A program made the translations under genes and the position numbers. Shown here in pieces: positions 8,103 through 15,184 of a stretch of DNA of 64,000 nt. The notes beneath the pieces are model-generated. The model made no database searches, was not told the origin of the DNA, and saw only the letters and a program-made list of their open reading frames with translations. Positions within the stretch are counted from its first letter, which is position 1, and each line of letters opens with the position of its first letter. Origin of the DNA: Paenibacillus periandrae (lineage in GTDB: Bacteria > Bacillota > Bacilli > Paenibacillales > NBRC-103111); contig NZ_JAJNMU010000005.1 of the NCBI RefSeq assembly GCF_022458865.1, positions 186,001 to 250,000 on the forward strand. Direction: 5' to 3'.

Positions 8103-8558
8103 TTACAATTTTTTCGTCATAAAAACACTGTTGGGGTCTTCAGTGTAATCTGCAAACGGACTGCCGTATTCAAATCCAAATTGTTCATATAATTTTCTAG
8201 CCGGCTCGAAAGCTTCCATAGATCCGGTCTCCAAGCTCAGTCGTCGATAACCTCGCTGCTTAGCTTCCTCGATGATATAGGCAAGCATTTGTGATGCAAT
8301 GCCCTTTCTAAGATGCTGGGTAGAAGTACGCATGGACTTGATTTCACCATGATCGCGCTCCAGTTCTTTAAGAGCACCACAACCTAAGAGGTTGCCCTGT
8401 TCCCAGGCACTCCAGAGGGTGATTTCCGGTGCTTTCAATCCATCCAAATTTAAAACATGCACACTTTCCGGTGGGGAATGTTCAAACATGCTCTGTACAT
8501 GCTCACTGATCAATGCGATTATTTCGGTTCCGGTTAAATCATCGATTTTAAACTCCAA
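8103..8558 (-). CDS. GNAT-family N-acetyltransferase (YsnE-like)
   Basis: Single-domain acetyl-CoA-dependent acetyltransferase, about 151 residues. IKSMRTSTQHLRKGIASQML holds the strand 4 / pyrophosphate-binding motif (RKGIAS), RRLSLETGSMEAFEPARKLY is motif B, and the C-terminus PFADYTEDPNSVFMTKKL is characteristic of the YsnE subgroup. Start: no ATG is available. TTG at 8558 has GGGAG at good spacing and gives the start EFKIDDLTG that family members share; TTG at 8573 is an alternative. It is divergent from a MarR regulator with a dyad between them, so the regulator may control it. The acceptor substrate is unknown. Confidence 0.82.
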   Translation of the reverse strand: MEFKIDDLTGTEIIALISEHVQSMFEHSPPESVHVLNLDGLKAPEITLWSAWEQGNLLGCGALKELERDHGEIKSMRTSTQHLRKGIASQMLAYIIEEAKQRGYRRLSLETGSMEAFEPARKLYEQFGFEYGSPFADYTEDPNSVFMTKKL

Positions 8559-8704
8559 ACGATTCACTCCCAATGATCAGATAATGGTTGGTAAGTTAGT
8601 TGTTATACATGCAGTTAGCAACCCTTCACTCCTTTCTGTGTTTATTTATTTTGCAAAAATCGTCATAATGAACTCATCGACAATTACAAGCATATATAAA
8701 ATCA

Positions 8705-8725
8705 TTATTGTTGTAAATACAATAA
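8705..8725. promoter_or_regulatory. Candidate MarR operator between GNAT and marR
   Basis: TTATTGT (8705-8711) and ACAATAA (8719-8725) form a perfect dyad with a 7-base spacer, 22 bases upstream of the MarR start. It is placed to block either divergent promoter. Confidence 0.55.
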
Positions 8726-8747
8726 AAATTGACGGGCAGGTGATCAA

Positions 8748-9200
8748 ATGAGGGAGATACTACGTGAAGTAGGAATGATCGCGAGAGCATTGGATTCCAT
8801 AAGTAATGTAGAGTTCAAGGAAATAGATCTTACAAAAGGGCAATATTTATATTTGGTTCGAATCTATGAGAACCCGGGAATTATTCAAGAAAAGCTGGCA
8901 GAAATGATAAAGGTGGACCGAACAACAGCAGCACGTGCGATTCAAAAGCTTGAAATCGAAGGCTTTATTGAAAAGAAAGACGATGAAACGAACAGAAAAA
9001 ATAAAAGGCTGTTTACAACTGAAAAAGGTAAGCAAGCGTACTCTTTTCTGAAGAGAGAAGGAGATCATACCGACTCGGTTGCATTAGCAGGATTTTCTGA
9101 AAAAGAATCAGAAACATTGTTTCATCTTCTGCAAAGAGTTAGAAAAAATATTGAGATCGATTGGGAATTCGTAAAAAAAGGAAATAAAAGAGAGTACTGA
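8748..9200 (+). CDS. MarR-family transcriptional regulator
   Basis: Winged-helix regulator, 150 residues. LTKGQYLYLVRIYENPGIIQ, then KLAEMIKVDRTTAARAIQKL (recognition helix) and IEKKDDETNRKNKRLFTTEK (wing with D-x-x-N-K-R) are typical MarR elements. ATG follows GGCAGGTGA. The gene is AT-rich and uses more AAA/GAA codons than the surrounding genes, which hints at separate origin, though this is only an impression from reading. It is divergent from the GNAT gene, and the perfect dyad at 8705-8725 suggests self-regulation. The ligand is unknown. It is not closely like the MhqR protein encoded at 7476-7919. Confidence 0.87.
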   Translation: MREILREVGMIARALDSISNVEFKEIDLTKGQYLYLVRIYENPGIIQEKLAEMIKVDRTTAARAIQKLEIEGFIEKKDDETNRKNKRLFTTEKGKQAYSFLKREGDHTDSVALAGFSEKESETLFHLLQRVRKNIEIDWEFVKKGNKREY

Positions 9201-9224
9201 TCTCCGTATCGTTTATCAAGACTC

Positions 9225-9263
9225 TTGACTTTTTAAATTAGTTGTAACTATAATGATTACAAC
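9225..9263 (+). promoter_or_regulatory. Promoter with Rrf2-type operator over the -10
   Basis: TTGACT (9225-9230) and TATAAT (9249-9254) are 18 bases apart. The dyad GTTGTAA-N9-TTACAAC (9241-9263) covers the -10, so a bound repressor would block RNA polymerase. The same dyad occurs at 9732-9754. Confidence 0.72.
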
Positions 9264-9278
9264 AAGAGGGTGAACCTA

Positions 9279-9701
9279 ATGAAAAAAATTAGCTCACGAT
9301 TTTCGATAGCCGTGCATATTATATCGCTCGTTTCGGTCATGCCTTCGATTACAGGCGATTTCATAGCGGGAAGCGTGAACACAAATCCGGCCATTATCCG
9401 TAAAATTATGGGGCAGCTTAAAAAGGCCGGTCTGATCACAGTTCGAGCTGGAACAGGTGGGGCGACGCTTCGTGTGGATGCGGCGCAAATTACATTGTTG
9501 GATATTTACAGGGCAGTTGAGGTCGTGGATCATAACGAATTGTTCAACTTTCACGAGCATCCGAATCCCGATTGTCCGGTCGGCGCCAACATCGAAACCG
9601 CTCTTCGTGCCACAATGGTCACAGCCCAACTGGCCTTGGAGCGCGAACTTGCTGAGGTTACCGTTCAACAACTGGCTCGTCAGCTTGTCAACGAGAAATA
9701 A
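9279..9701 (+). CDS. Rrf2-family transcriptional regulator (YwnA-like)
   Basis: Winged-helix repressor of the Rrf2 family, 140 residues. SSRFSIAVHIISL begins the domain, VNTNPAIIRKIMGQLKKAGL is the recognition region, and VRAGTGGATLRVDAAQITLLDI is the wing (family RGxxGG pattern as RAGTGG). A single Cys (NPDCPVG) could serve redox sensing, but the three-Cys cluster of iron-sulfur Rrf2 proteins is absent. ATG at 9279 has AGAGGGTGA upstream; a GTG nine bases earlier is less likely. Matching operators precede this gene and the oxidoreductase gene downstream, arguing for a self-contained regulator-enzyme pair like ywnA-ywnB of B. subtilis. Confidence 0.86.
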   Translation: MKKISSRFSIAVHIISLVSVMPSITGDFIAGSVNTNPAIIRKIMGQLKKAGLITVRAGTGGATLRVDAAQITLLDIYRAVEVVDHNELFNFHEHPNPDCPVGANIETALRATMVTAQLALERELAEVTVQQLARQLVNEK

Positions 9702-9725
9702 GCTCTTCATTGGGCTATTTTTTTT
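9700..9725 (+). terminator. Weak terminator after the Rrf2 gene
   Basis: AGCTC/GGGCT pair (one wobble) around TTCATT, followed by TATTTTTTTT. It overlaps the stop codon region. It would separate the regulator from the oxidoreductase, which has its own operator. Confidence 0.5.
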
Positions 9726-9731
9726 CAATTA

Positions 9732-9754
9732 GTTGTAATCAAATCGGTTACATC
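9732..9754 (+). promoter_or_regulatory. Second Rrf2-type operator
   Basis: GTTGTAA-N9-TTACATC repeats the dyad at 9241-9263 with one mismatch in the right arm. It lies about 50 bases upstream of the NmrA-type oxidoreductase start. Confidence 0.65.
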
Positions 9755-9805
9755 ACTCTTGCAGGATAACTGTTAAAGAACGAATATTATGAGGAGGAAT
9801 TCACA

Positions 9806-10702
9806 ATGAGCACGAACCAACAAACTCTTTTAGTTACAGGCGCAAGTGGACATCTCGGAAGTATCGCTATCGACTGGCTGCTTGCCAATTATGAGGGACC
9901 GATTATCGCGACTACGCGCGACCCCGAGAAGCTCTCTGCGCTATCAGCACGTGGTGTTATCGTCCGTAAAGCTGATTTCGATCAACCGGAAACTTTAAGC
10001 GAGGCCTTTGCCGGGGCACAGCGTTTGTTGTTAATTAGCACGGACGCTATTGCGGTTCCGGGCCAACGCGTTAAGCAGCATAAGGATGCCCTAAACGCTG
10101 CTGTACAGGCAGGTGTCAAACACATCGTATATACATCGATTCCTAATGCCGAACCAGGCTCGGCCTGCCTGATTGCACCCGATCATTACGCCACAGAGGA
10201 GCTGATCAAGAATAGCGGTCTCTCCTACACGATCCTGCGCAATAATTTATACAGCGAGAATCTGATCCCAACGCTGCAGCAGGCAGTCGCAAGCGGTATT
10301 CTTGGTACAGCAACAGGTGACGGCGCAACCGCTTATGTGACCCGCCATGATTGTGCGTGGAGCGCAGCCGCGGCACTTGCTTCCACTACCACTGACAATC
10401 AGATTGTGGACGTAACAGGACCCGAAGCCATTTCTGGCAGCGAGCTCGCACAAATTGCCAGCGATATCAGCGGAAAGAGCATTCAATTTGTTCCGTTGGA
10501 AACGGCTAAATTAGTTGAAGTGTTAGAAGCTATCGGCCTTCCAAAAGGGTTAGCTCAGGCGTATGCTTCCTTTGATACTGCCTCCGCCCGAGGTGAGTAT
10601 GCACAAACATCTGCAACAGTTCAACAGCTGACAGGCAAGTCTCCAACAAGCCTTAAACAGTTTTTAACCGATAATAAGTCAACCTTTGCAGGTGCTGAAT
10701 AA
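9806..10702 (+). CDS. NmrA-type NAD(P)-dependent oxidoreductase (QorB-like)
   Basis: Atypical short-chain dehydrogenase fold of 298 residues. The N-terminal Rossmann motif LVTGASGHLGSIAIDWLL binds the dinucleotide, and RDPEKLSALSARGVIVRKAD is the region that selects NADP(H) in this group. YTILRNNLYSENLIP and VDVTGPEAISGSELAQIASD are typical of the QorB/NmrA subfamily, members of which reduce quinones or act as redox sensors. It starts at ATG after GAGGAGG and carries its own Rrf2-type operator. A perfect-stem terminator follows. A quinone reductase role fits the neighbouring redox-stress genes but is inferred. Confidence 0.86.
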   Translation: MSTNQQTLLVTGASGHLGSIAIDWLLANYEGPIIATTRDPEKLSALSARGVIVRKADFDQPETLSEAFAGAQRLLLISTDAIAVPGQRVKQHKDALNAAVQAGVKHIVYTSIPNAEPGSACLIAPDHYATEELIKNSGLSYTILRNNLYSENLIPTLQQAVASGILGTATGDGATAYVTRHDCAWSAAAALASTTTDNQIVDVTGPEAISGSELAQIASDISGKSIQFVPLETAKLVEVLEAIGLPKGLAQAYASFDTASARGEYAQTSATVQQLTGKSPTSLKQFLTDNKSTFAGAE

Positions 10703-10732
10703 GCTCCTTATCCGACGCGACAATCCCATCAG

Positions 10733-10779
10733 AAATAACCCTGCAATCCCACATGACTCGTGGTGCTGCAGGGTTATTT
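10733..10779. terminator. Bidirectional terminator
   Basis: Perfect 13-bp arms AAATAACCCTGCA / TGCAGGGTTATTT with an inner CCAC/GTGG pair. It lies between the convergent oxidoreductase and ABC permease genes. T-rich flanks are short on both strands. Confidence 0.75.
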
Positions 10780-10858
10780 GCCTAATGGTTAGTAGTTATC
10801 AGGACATCAATCATACTCTCTCACGATACTTAGTAGCTTGCTTTGGACCGACTGATTA

Positions 10859-11839
10859 CTAATAAACATCCCGCCTCGTAAACGAAACGAATGAAATGAT
10901 CAAAGCAGCTGTGCCCCAGACCAAGAGCACGAGCAGTGAGAAGCCCAGTGACATCCCCTCAACCGGAGGAGCAGCATCCTCCAGATAGCTGATCAATTGC
11001 AAATTAACCATAAACAAATATTTAGCCGATTCCCATGAGGCAACCATCGTACTCAGGATCGTCCCTGCAATGAGACAGGCCAGCATGATGCCCATGACCG
11101 CCGCGGTGCTGCGCACCAGAACGGAGAACATGAACGTAATTGTAGCTACCACAGCCGATACGAACCACGCCAATCCCAATTCCATCAAAATATACTGCCA
11201 TTGCGGCACTAAATGCATTCCTGATGCATCCAGCTGCCCGCCACTTACCTTGAAGCCGGTAAGTACCGGCGCTCCCCACCCCTGGAAGCCAAACACGAGC
11301 CCGGAGATGACGGCTGACAGCAAGCCGAACAGCGTAATGATCAAGGACACAGACAGCAGGAGTGCCAAATATTTGCTGAGCAATATGCGCCATCTGCGTA
11401 CCGAGTGCGTCAGCAGCACCTTCATCGTGCCTGCGCTATGCTCCGCGGAAACCAGATCAGCGGCAATGATCATCATCATCAAAGGCAGAAGCAGATTTAT
11501 ACCACTCTTTACAAAACCCCGGACAAACGTCGGGGCACCCGGCTCAGAAGGGTTCACATTGTATTCCAAATAATATTTTTGCTGATTCATGCGAATCTCC
11601 AGCTCTTTGCGTGTAGCCTCTGGCGTTCGACTGCTCGTAATGCGATTTTGCCAGCTCGCAATACGCTGCTCCATCGCCACGCGCCAATTGACATCTCCGA
11701 ACCTCTTGCGGTTTTCCTCAGCTTGCCGATATTGTGCATACGTAAATACAGAGATCAGAATCCCCAAAATGAGCGCGATGACCAGCAGCCTTCTTTTGCC
11801 GGTAAGCTTTAACATCTCGTTAAATACCAGATTAGTCAA
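10859..11839 (-). CDS. ABC-2 type transporter permease
   Basis: Membrane subunit of an ABC exporter, 326 residues. It has one N-terminal hydrophobic segment (about residues 18-30), a long polar loop (30-120) rich in Arg/Glu, then five more hydrophobic segments. LVSAEHSAGTMKVLLTHSVRRWRILLSKYL is the usual loop of ABC-2 permeases where the permease meets the ATPase. The start overlaps the ATPase stop by 8 bases. Systems of this type export or expel peptides, antibiotics or lipids; the substrate is not readable. The large extracytoplasmic loop after the first segment resembles permeases of lantibiotic or bacitracin self-protection systems, but this is weak evidence. Confidence 0.83.
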   Translation of the reverse strand: MTNLVFNEMLKLTGKRRLLVIALILGILISVFTYAQYRQAEENRKRFGDVNWRVAMEQRIASWQNRITSSRTPEATRKELEIRMNQQKYYLEYNVNPSEPGAPTFVRGFVKSGINLLLPLMMMIIAADLVSAEHSAGTMKVLLTHSVRRWRILLSKYLALLLSVSLIITLFGLLSAVISGLVFGFQGWGAPVLTGFKVSGGQLDASGMHLVPQWQYILMELGLAWFVSAVVATITFMFSVLVRSTAAVMGIMLACLIAGTILSTMVASWESAKYLFMVNLQLISYLEDAAPPVEGMSLGFSLLVLLVWGTAALIISFVSFTRRDVY

Positions 11840-12743
11840 TGCCTTGTCCCCCCGTCAGCTCAATGAACAGATCCTCAAGCGACGGCAGCTTGCGGCTGAT
11901 CTCGGTTACGGTCACTCCCGCTGCCACGAGAATCTGATTCCAGCGACCGATCTCCTGCTCCATATAGGGAGTGATCAAGAGCGCCCCACGCGTTTCTACC
12001 GAATCGGTTAACCCGCTCAACACCTGATAGCCCTTATCGATAGGCTGCAGCCTCCAGCTTACCCGCTCCTGCTGGGCCAACAGGCTCTGTACCTTGTCCA
12101 CCCGGACAATCCGACCCTTGGATATAATCGCGACACGATCGCACATCAGCTGAATTTCGCTCAGCAGATGGCTAGAAACGAGCACGCTCAAGCCTTCCTT
12201 CTCCGCCAGATAACGAATGAATTCACGCATTTCTCTGATGCCTGAAGGATCCAGACCATTGGTTGGCTCATCCAGAATGAGCACCTTCGGATTCCCAAGC
12301 AAGGCTTGAGCAATCCCGAGCCGTTGGCGCATCCCGAGCGAGTAGGTTTTCACTTTATCGTGAATTCTGGCACTCAAACCGACCAGCTTCACCACATCCG
12401 CTATCCGGGCATCGTCAATTCCTTCCATCATCCGCGCGAAATACTGCAGGTTGCTCCATCCGCTCAAATACGTATACAGCTCAGGGTTTTCAACGATACA
12501 GCCCAGATTCCGCATGGCCTCCGGAAATTGGGTATGCAGATCGTAGCCGCACACCTGAATCGACCCGGATGTGGGACGGATCAGACCGACAAGCATTCTA
12601 ATCGTGGTCGTTTTGCCAGCACCGTTGGGTCCCAGGAAACCGAACACTTCGCCTCGCCTCAGGTCAAAGTCCAGACTCTGAATAATTTCCCGCTTGCCTA
12701 TCACCTTTCTCAGACCCTTTACCGACAATGTGATTTCGTCCAT
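11832..12743 (-). CDS. ABC transporter ATP-binding protein
   Basis: ATPase of the exporter, 303 residues. Walker A GPNGAGKTTT (about residue 41), Q-loop region VENPELYTY, signature YSLGMRQRLGIAQALLGNPK, Walker B VLILDEPTNGLDP and switch His in SSHLLSEI are all present. The approximately 80-residue tail after the core is common in the BcrA/drug-export branch. The preferred start is ATG 12743, just after the stop of the GDSL hydrolase gene, with a G-rich AGGGGGTGGGG upstream; a GTG at 12761 would overlap that gene. It forms an operon with the permease and probably with the upstream hydrolase. Confidence 0.88.
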   Translation of the reverse strand: MDEITLSVKGLRKVIGKREIIQSLDFDLRRGEVFGFLGPNGAGKTTTIRMLVGLIRPTSGSIQVCGYDLHTQFPEAMRNLGCIVENPELYTYLSGWSNLQYFARMMEGIDDARIADVVKLVGLSARIHDKVKTYSLGMRQRLGIAQALLGNPKVLILDEPTNGLDPSGIREMREFIRYLAEKEGLSVLVSSHLLSEIQLMCDRVAIISKGRIVRVDKVQSLLAQQERVSWRLQPIDKGYQVLSGLTDSVETRGALLITPYMEQEIGRWNQILVAAGVTVTEISRKLPSLEDLFIELTGGQGID

Positions 12744-12754
12744 ATCCCCACCCC

Positions 12755-13561
12755 CTACCACGTAATTAGCGAAGCCAATCGGTCCCCGATTAATCGGTAG
12801 CCGGCTGCATTCGGATGGAACAGGTCTTTGGCCAAATAATCCTGTACCTTCAATTGAAATAAATCAAAGGTCGGCACCAGCACAGTTAACGTATATTTGC
12901 CAGCAATTTCTGATGATTTATAATTCCAGTCCCTCACGACTTTGTTCGTTGTGGCGCTATCCTTCAATTCACTGAATGGGTTGTACAAACCAATGATGAA
13001 AATTCTCGCTGTAGGATTGTGCTCCCGCAGCTGCTGCAAAATACCATCGAGCTGAGGCAAATACGCGTCCTCGGTTTCTTTGATTCGGTTCTCCGATAAA
13101 TCCCCCATTGCCTGTCCGCCGCGGAACAGATCATTCCCGCCTATGCTGACGAGAATAATATCAGCCGCCTTAACCTGAGCCTGAACGGGTGCTTGTCCAA
13201 GATACGCCGCCAATTGTGTAGAGGTTTGTCCATCTATCCCGAGATTTTCCAACACAATCTCTTTGCCTGACTTGGCCTTCATATCCGCTACAGCATGTCC
13301 GACATATCCCTTCCGCTCCGGGTCCCCCGTCCCTTTGGTCAAGGAGTCGCCAAGTGCCAGCACCCGGAAGGTGCCCTCCTTAACTGCAACGGGAGCTAAT
13401 ACCGGAATCGCTGCTGCTGGCTGCTCTATAGGTGCTGGTGGAGGCTGCACGACCGCTGCACCTGTGAAGTAATCCTGCATCGCAAATACAAGCCCGCCTA
13501 CCCACAACAGCCCCGATACCAAGCCCATGATCATCGTCCATCGAATCACCTTTTCTCTCAT
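12755..13561 (-). CDS. SGNH/GDSL-family hydrolase, membrane-anchored or secreted
   Basis: Predicted extracytoplasmic esterase or lipase-like enzyme, 268 residues. An N-terminal membrane segment (about residues 10-30) is followed by a Pro/Ala-rich linker to residue 60. The catalytic domain has block I LALGDSLTKGTG (Ser73), block III SIGGNDLF and block V DLFHPNAAGY with the Asp/His pair. YpmR of B. subtilis is a comparable anchored GDSL protein. It lies directly upstream of the ABC exporter genes with 11 bases between, so the three are probably co-transcribed. The natural ester substrate is unknown. Confidence 0.84.
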   Translation of the reverse strand: MREKVIRWTMIMGLVSGLLWVGGLVFAMQDYFTGAAVVQPPPAPIEQPAAAIPVLAPVAVKEGTFRVLALGDSLTKGTGDPERKGYVGHAVADMKAKSGKEIVLENLGIDGQTSTQLAAYLGQAPVQAQVKAADIILVSIGGNDLFRGGQAMGDLSENRIKETEDAYLPQLDGILQQLREHNPTARIFIIGLYNPFSELKDSATTNKVVRDWNYKSSEIAGKYTLTVLVPTFDLFQLKVQDYLAKDLFHPNAAGYRLIGDRLASLITW

Positions 13562-13666
13562 ATGAGCCCCGCTCCCACCCTCCGCTGCTTACGATTATAT
13601 GCTGCTTTGAACATACCATATGAAGCTGAAAGCTGGCTGAAAGTTGGTGGGTTTTGCCCAGCAGCA

Positions 13667-14143
13667 TCACATAATCGTCCATGTAAACTTGTCAGTCGTG
13701 CCGGGTTTATTCCACTCGAATCTCGCATTAAGAAATGTTTGCTCCGCTACCAGAATACGAATACATTCCTTGTAGTAATCAGGCACCTTCTCGTTAAGCT
13801 TAAGATCGCTTAGCGCCACCCAGTGCGGAATATGCTTTTCAGGCTCCTTCGTCATCAGCTCTCCAAGAACATGATGTGTTACAAAAAAAGCAGTCACAGC
13901 ATGATCCTGATTTGCATGATTGATATAAGAAACAATGCCTCTTAACATTGGCCTTTCCATACATAGACCGGTTTCCTCATCCATTTCTCTGATGCAAGCA
14001 TCCTCCAAAGTTTCATGCAATTCGACACCACCGCCAGGAGGGGTTAATTGCTGGTAATTAAAATAGCTCGGAATCTTTTTTTCCATGAGTACTATGCTAC
14101 TATTCCTGACAGCCACACAAGCAACTCTAGTTCGTATTGCCAC
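13667..14143 (-). CDS. Nudix hydrolase under SAM-riboswitch control
   Basis: Nudix pyrophosphohydrolase, 158 residues. Residues 38-60 match G-x5-E-x7-R-E-x2-E-E-x-G-L exactly, giving the Mg2+-binding helix. The remainder (SYINHANQDHAVTAFFVTHH, then HIPHWVALSDL) is a standard Nudix fold with no extra domain, so the substrate cannot be named. ATG at 14143 has AGGAGGG upstream. It starts 33 bases after the terminator of a SAM-I riboswitch on the same strand, with its own sigma-A promoter upstream of the riboswitch. That makes expression high when S-adenosylmethionine is low. This is unusual, as S-box genes normally act in Met/Cys/SAM metabolism. The GDSL gene lies 105 bases downstream and could be on the same transcript. 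Confidence 0.87.
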   Translation of the reverse strand: MAIRTRVACVAVRNSSIVLMEKKIPSYFNYQQLTPPGGGVELHETLEDACIREMDEETGLCMERPMLRGIVSYINHANQDHAVTAFFVTHHVLGELMTKEPEKHIPHWVALSDLKLNEKVPDYYKECIRILVAEQTFLNARFEWNKPGTTDKFTWTIM

Positions 14144-14175
14144 ATAAATCCCTCCTAAAATTGTTCAAAATCAAC

Positions 14176-14340
14176 AAAAAACCCCCTATGAAAGGGGGCT
14201 CTACAGTCAAGACTCTTACCGTGCTTCTCCCTCTCATCTTCGCAAAGAATGAACTTTGCAGGAATTTGCACCGTGCTTGTAGCAAGTCGGTTGCCGCGGT
14301 TTCATAGGGCCAGTCCCTCCACCGAACTCTGGATAAGAGC
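14176..14340 (-). promoter_or_regulatory. SAM-I (S-box) riboswitch with intrinsic terminator
   Basis: On the minus strand, P1 is CTCTTATC (14339-14332) pairing with GATGAGAG (14238-14231). Between them lie conserved S-box elements: the kink-turn with GGAGGGACTGGCCC, ATGAAACC, GGCAACC, and GGTGCAAATTCC. Downstream is a terminator, AGCCCCC with GGGGG and TTTTTT (14200-14176). GAGAGGG from the P1 3' side (14235-14229) can pair with CCCTTTC inside the terminator (14196-14190), giving the alternative antiterminator. This is the off-switch architecture: SAM binding stabilises P1 and frees the terminator. Confidence 0.93.
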
Positions 14341-14360
14341 TATATGCAATTGTTATTTTT

Positions 14361-14389
14361 ACATTATCAGCTTATCTCAGGTATTTCAA
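14361..14389 (-). promoter_or_regulatory. Sigma-A promoter of the riboswitch transcript
   Basis: TTGAAA (14389-14384) and TAATGT (14366-14361) with a 17-base spacer on the minus strand. The -10 ends about 20 bases before the first riboswitch helix. Confidence 0.75.
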
Positions 14390-14420
14390 GACCAACTATT
14401 GATGCTTTTTTATAATACCT

Positions 14421-14984
14421 CTACTTACGGCTGTACACATAAACCTTGGTTCGATATAGGTCCTTACAGGTGATCATCCGATCAGGCTCCCAGCCTGGCA
14501 TCGCAAAGCAGACGCTAATCACCAGCGCTCCCGGTGCCAGCCGCTCCTGAAGGATTGTACTCAGACGTCTCATGGCGCCGGGGTATAAATAGCAGACCAC
14601 GATATCCGTATGATCATAGGAATATCCATATATATTTCCATAGCTAAAAGTCAATCTGTCTCTATTCAGGTCTCGGGCTGTCAGGCGACCGATCAACCGC
14701 GAGCTCCATAGCGGAATGAGCGAATTTTCAATGCCAATCAGCCGCCAACCGGGACAATGCTTGACCAGATGCAGTGCGAGCGTTCCCCAACCCGAGCCAG
14801 CTTCAACAATCGAACCTTGTCCGGAACATCGGTTGATTTCGGCGGCTACCGTGCGGCGGACCTGAAGCGATGAAGGCATCGGCGTAATTCCATTCAACAG
14901 GCTGGAGGTTACAATTAACAGCATTGCTAGCAGCATGACGGCTATGCATACAACTGACATGATTTGATAAAATGAGACCGTCAC
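14421..14984 (-). CDS. Membrane-anchored class I SAM-dependent methyltransferase
   Basis: 187 residues with an N-terminal hydrophobic segment (about 5-30) followed by a Rossmann methyltransferase domain. Motif I is VEAGSGWGTLALHLVKHCPG, motif II is WRLIGIENSLIPLWSSRL, and a later segment reads DIVVCYLYPGAMRRLSTIL. The arrangement (one membrane helix, then motif I with GSGxG, then V-C-Y-L-x-P) resembles FAM173-type protein-lysine methyltransferases, but this is recognition by eye. The start ATG at 14984 has GGAGAAGC-type Shine-Dalgarno. It lies upstream of the riboswitch in the same direction and is not itself controlled by it. Confidence 0.7.
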   Translation of the reverse strand: MTVSFYQIMSVVCIAVMLLAMLLIVTSSLLNGITPMPSSLQVRRTVAAEINRCSGQGSIVEAGSGWGTLALHLVKHCPGWRLIGIENSLIPLWSSRLIGRLTARDLNRDRLTFSYGNIYGYSYDHTDIVVCYLYPGAMRRLSTILQERLAPGALVISVCFAMPGWEPDRMITCKDLYRTKVYVYSRK

Positions 14985-15108
14985 GCTTCTCCACCTTTCC
15001 TCATTGCTTATTCAGACAGCGACTGTGTCTCCTGAGGCTCTATTTTATCACGTCTTCCCAATTTAAAATACCTGCGAGGCTGATTCCTTCAAGTATTTGA
15101 ATTTATAG

Positions 15109-15160
15109 TTGACAACTGTGGATTACATCTGTAATATGATTATTGTATTACACATGTAAT
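15109..15160 (+). promoter_or_regulatory. BlaI-type promoter with twin operators
   Basis: TTGACA (15109-15114) and TAATAT (15132-15137) are 17 bases apart. Two palindromes, ATTACATCTGTAAT (15122-15135) and ATTACACATGTAAT (15147-15160), centre-to-centre 25 bases, carry the TACA/TGTA half sites of BlaI/MecI operators. Their flanks GTGG and CCAC make the whole block one larger inverted repeat. Confidence 0.85.
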
Positions 15161-15184
15161 CCACAATAGTCAGGAGGTAAGCCT

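Noticed and set aside
14176-14340. T-box or other leader considered for the structured region before the Nudix gene
   Set aside because: No T-box TGGNACCGCG core is present; S-box elements (P1, kink-turn, GGTGCAAATTCC) are complete.
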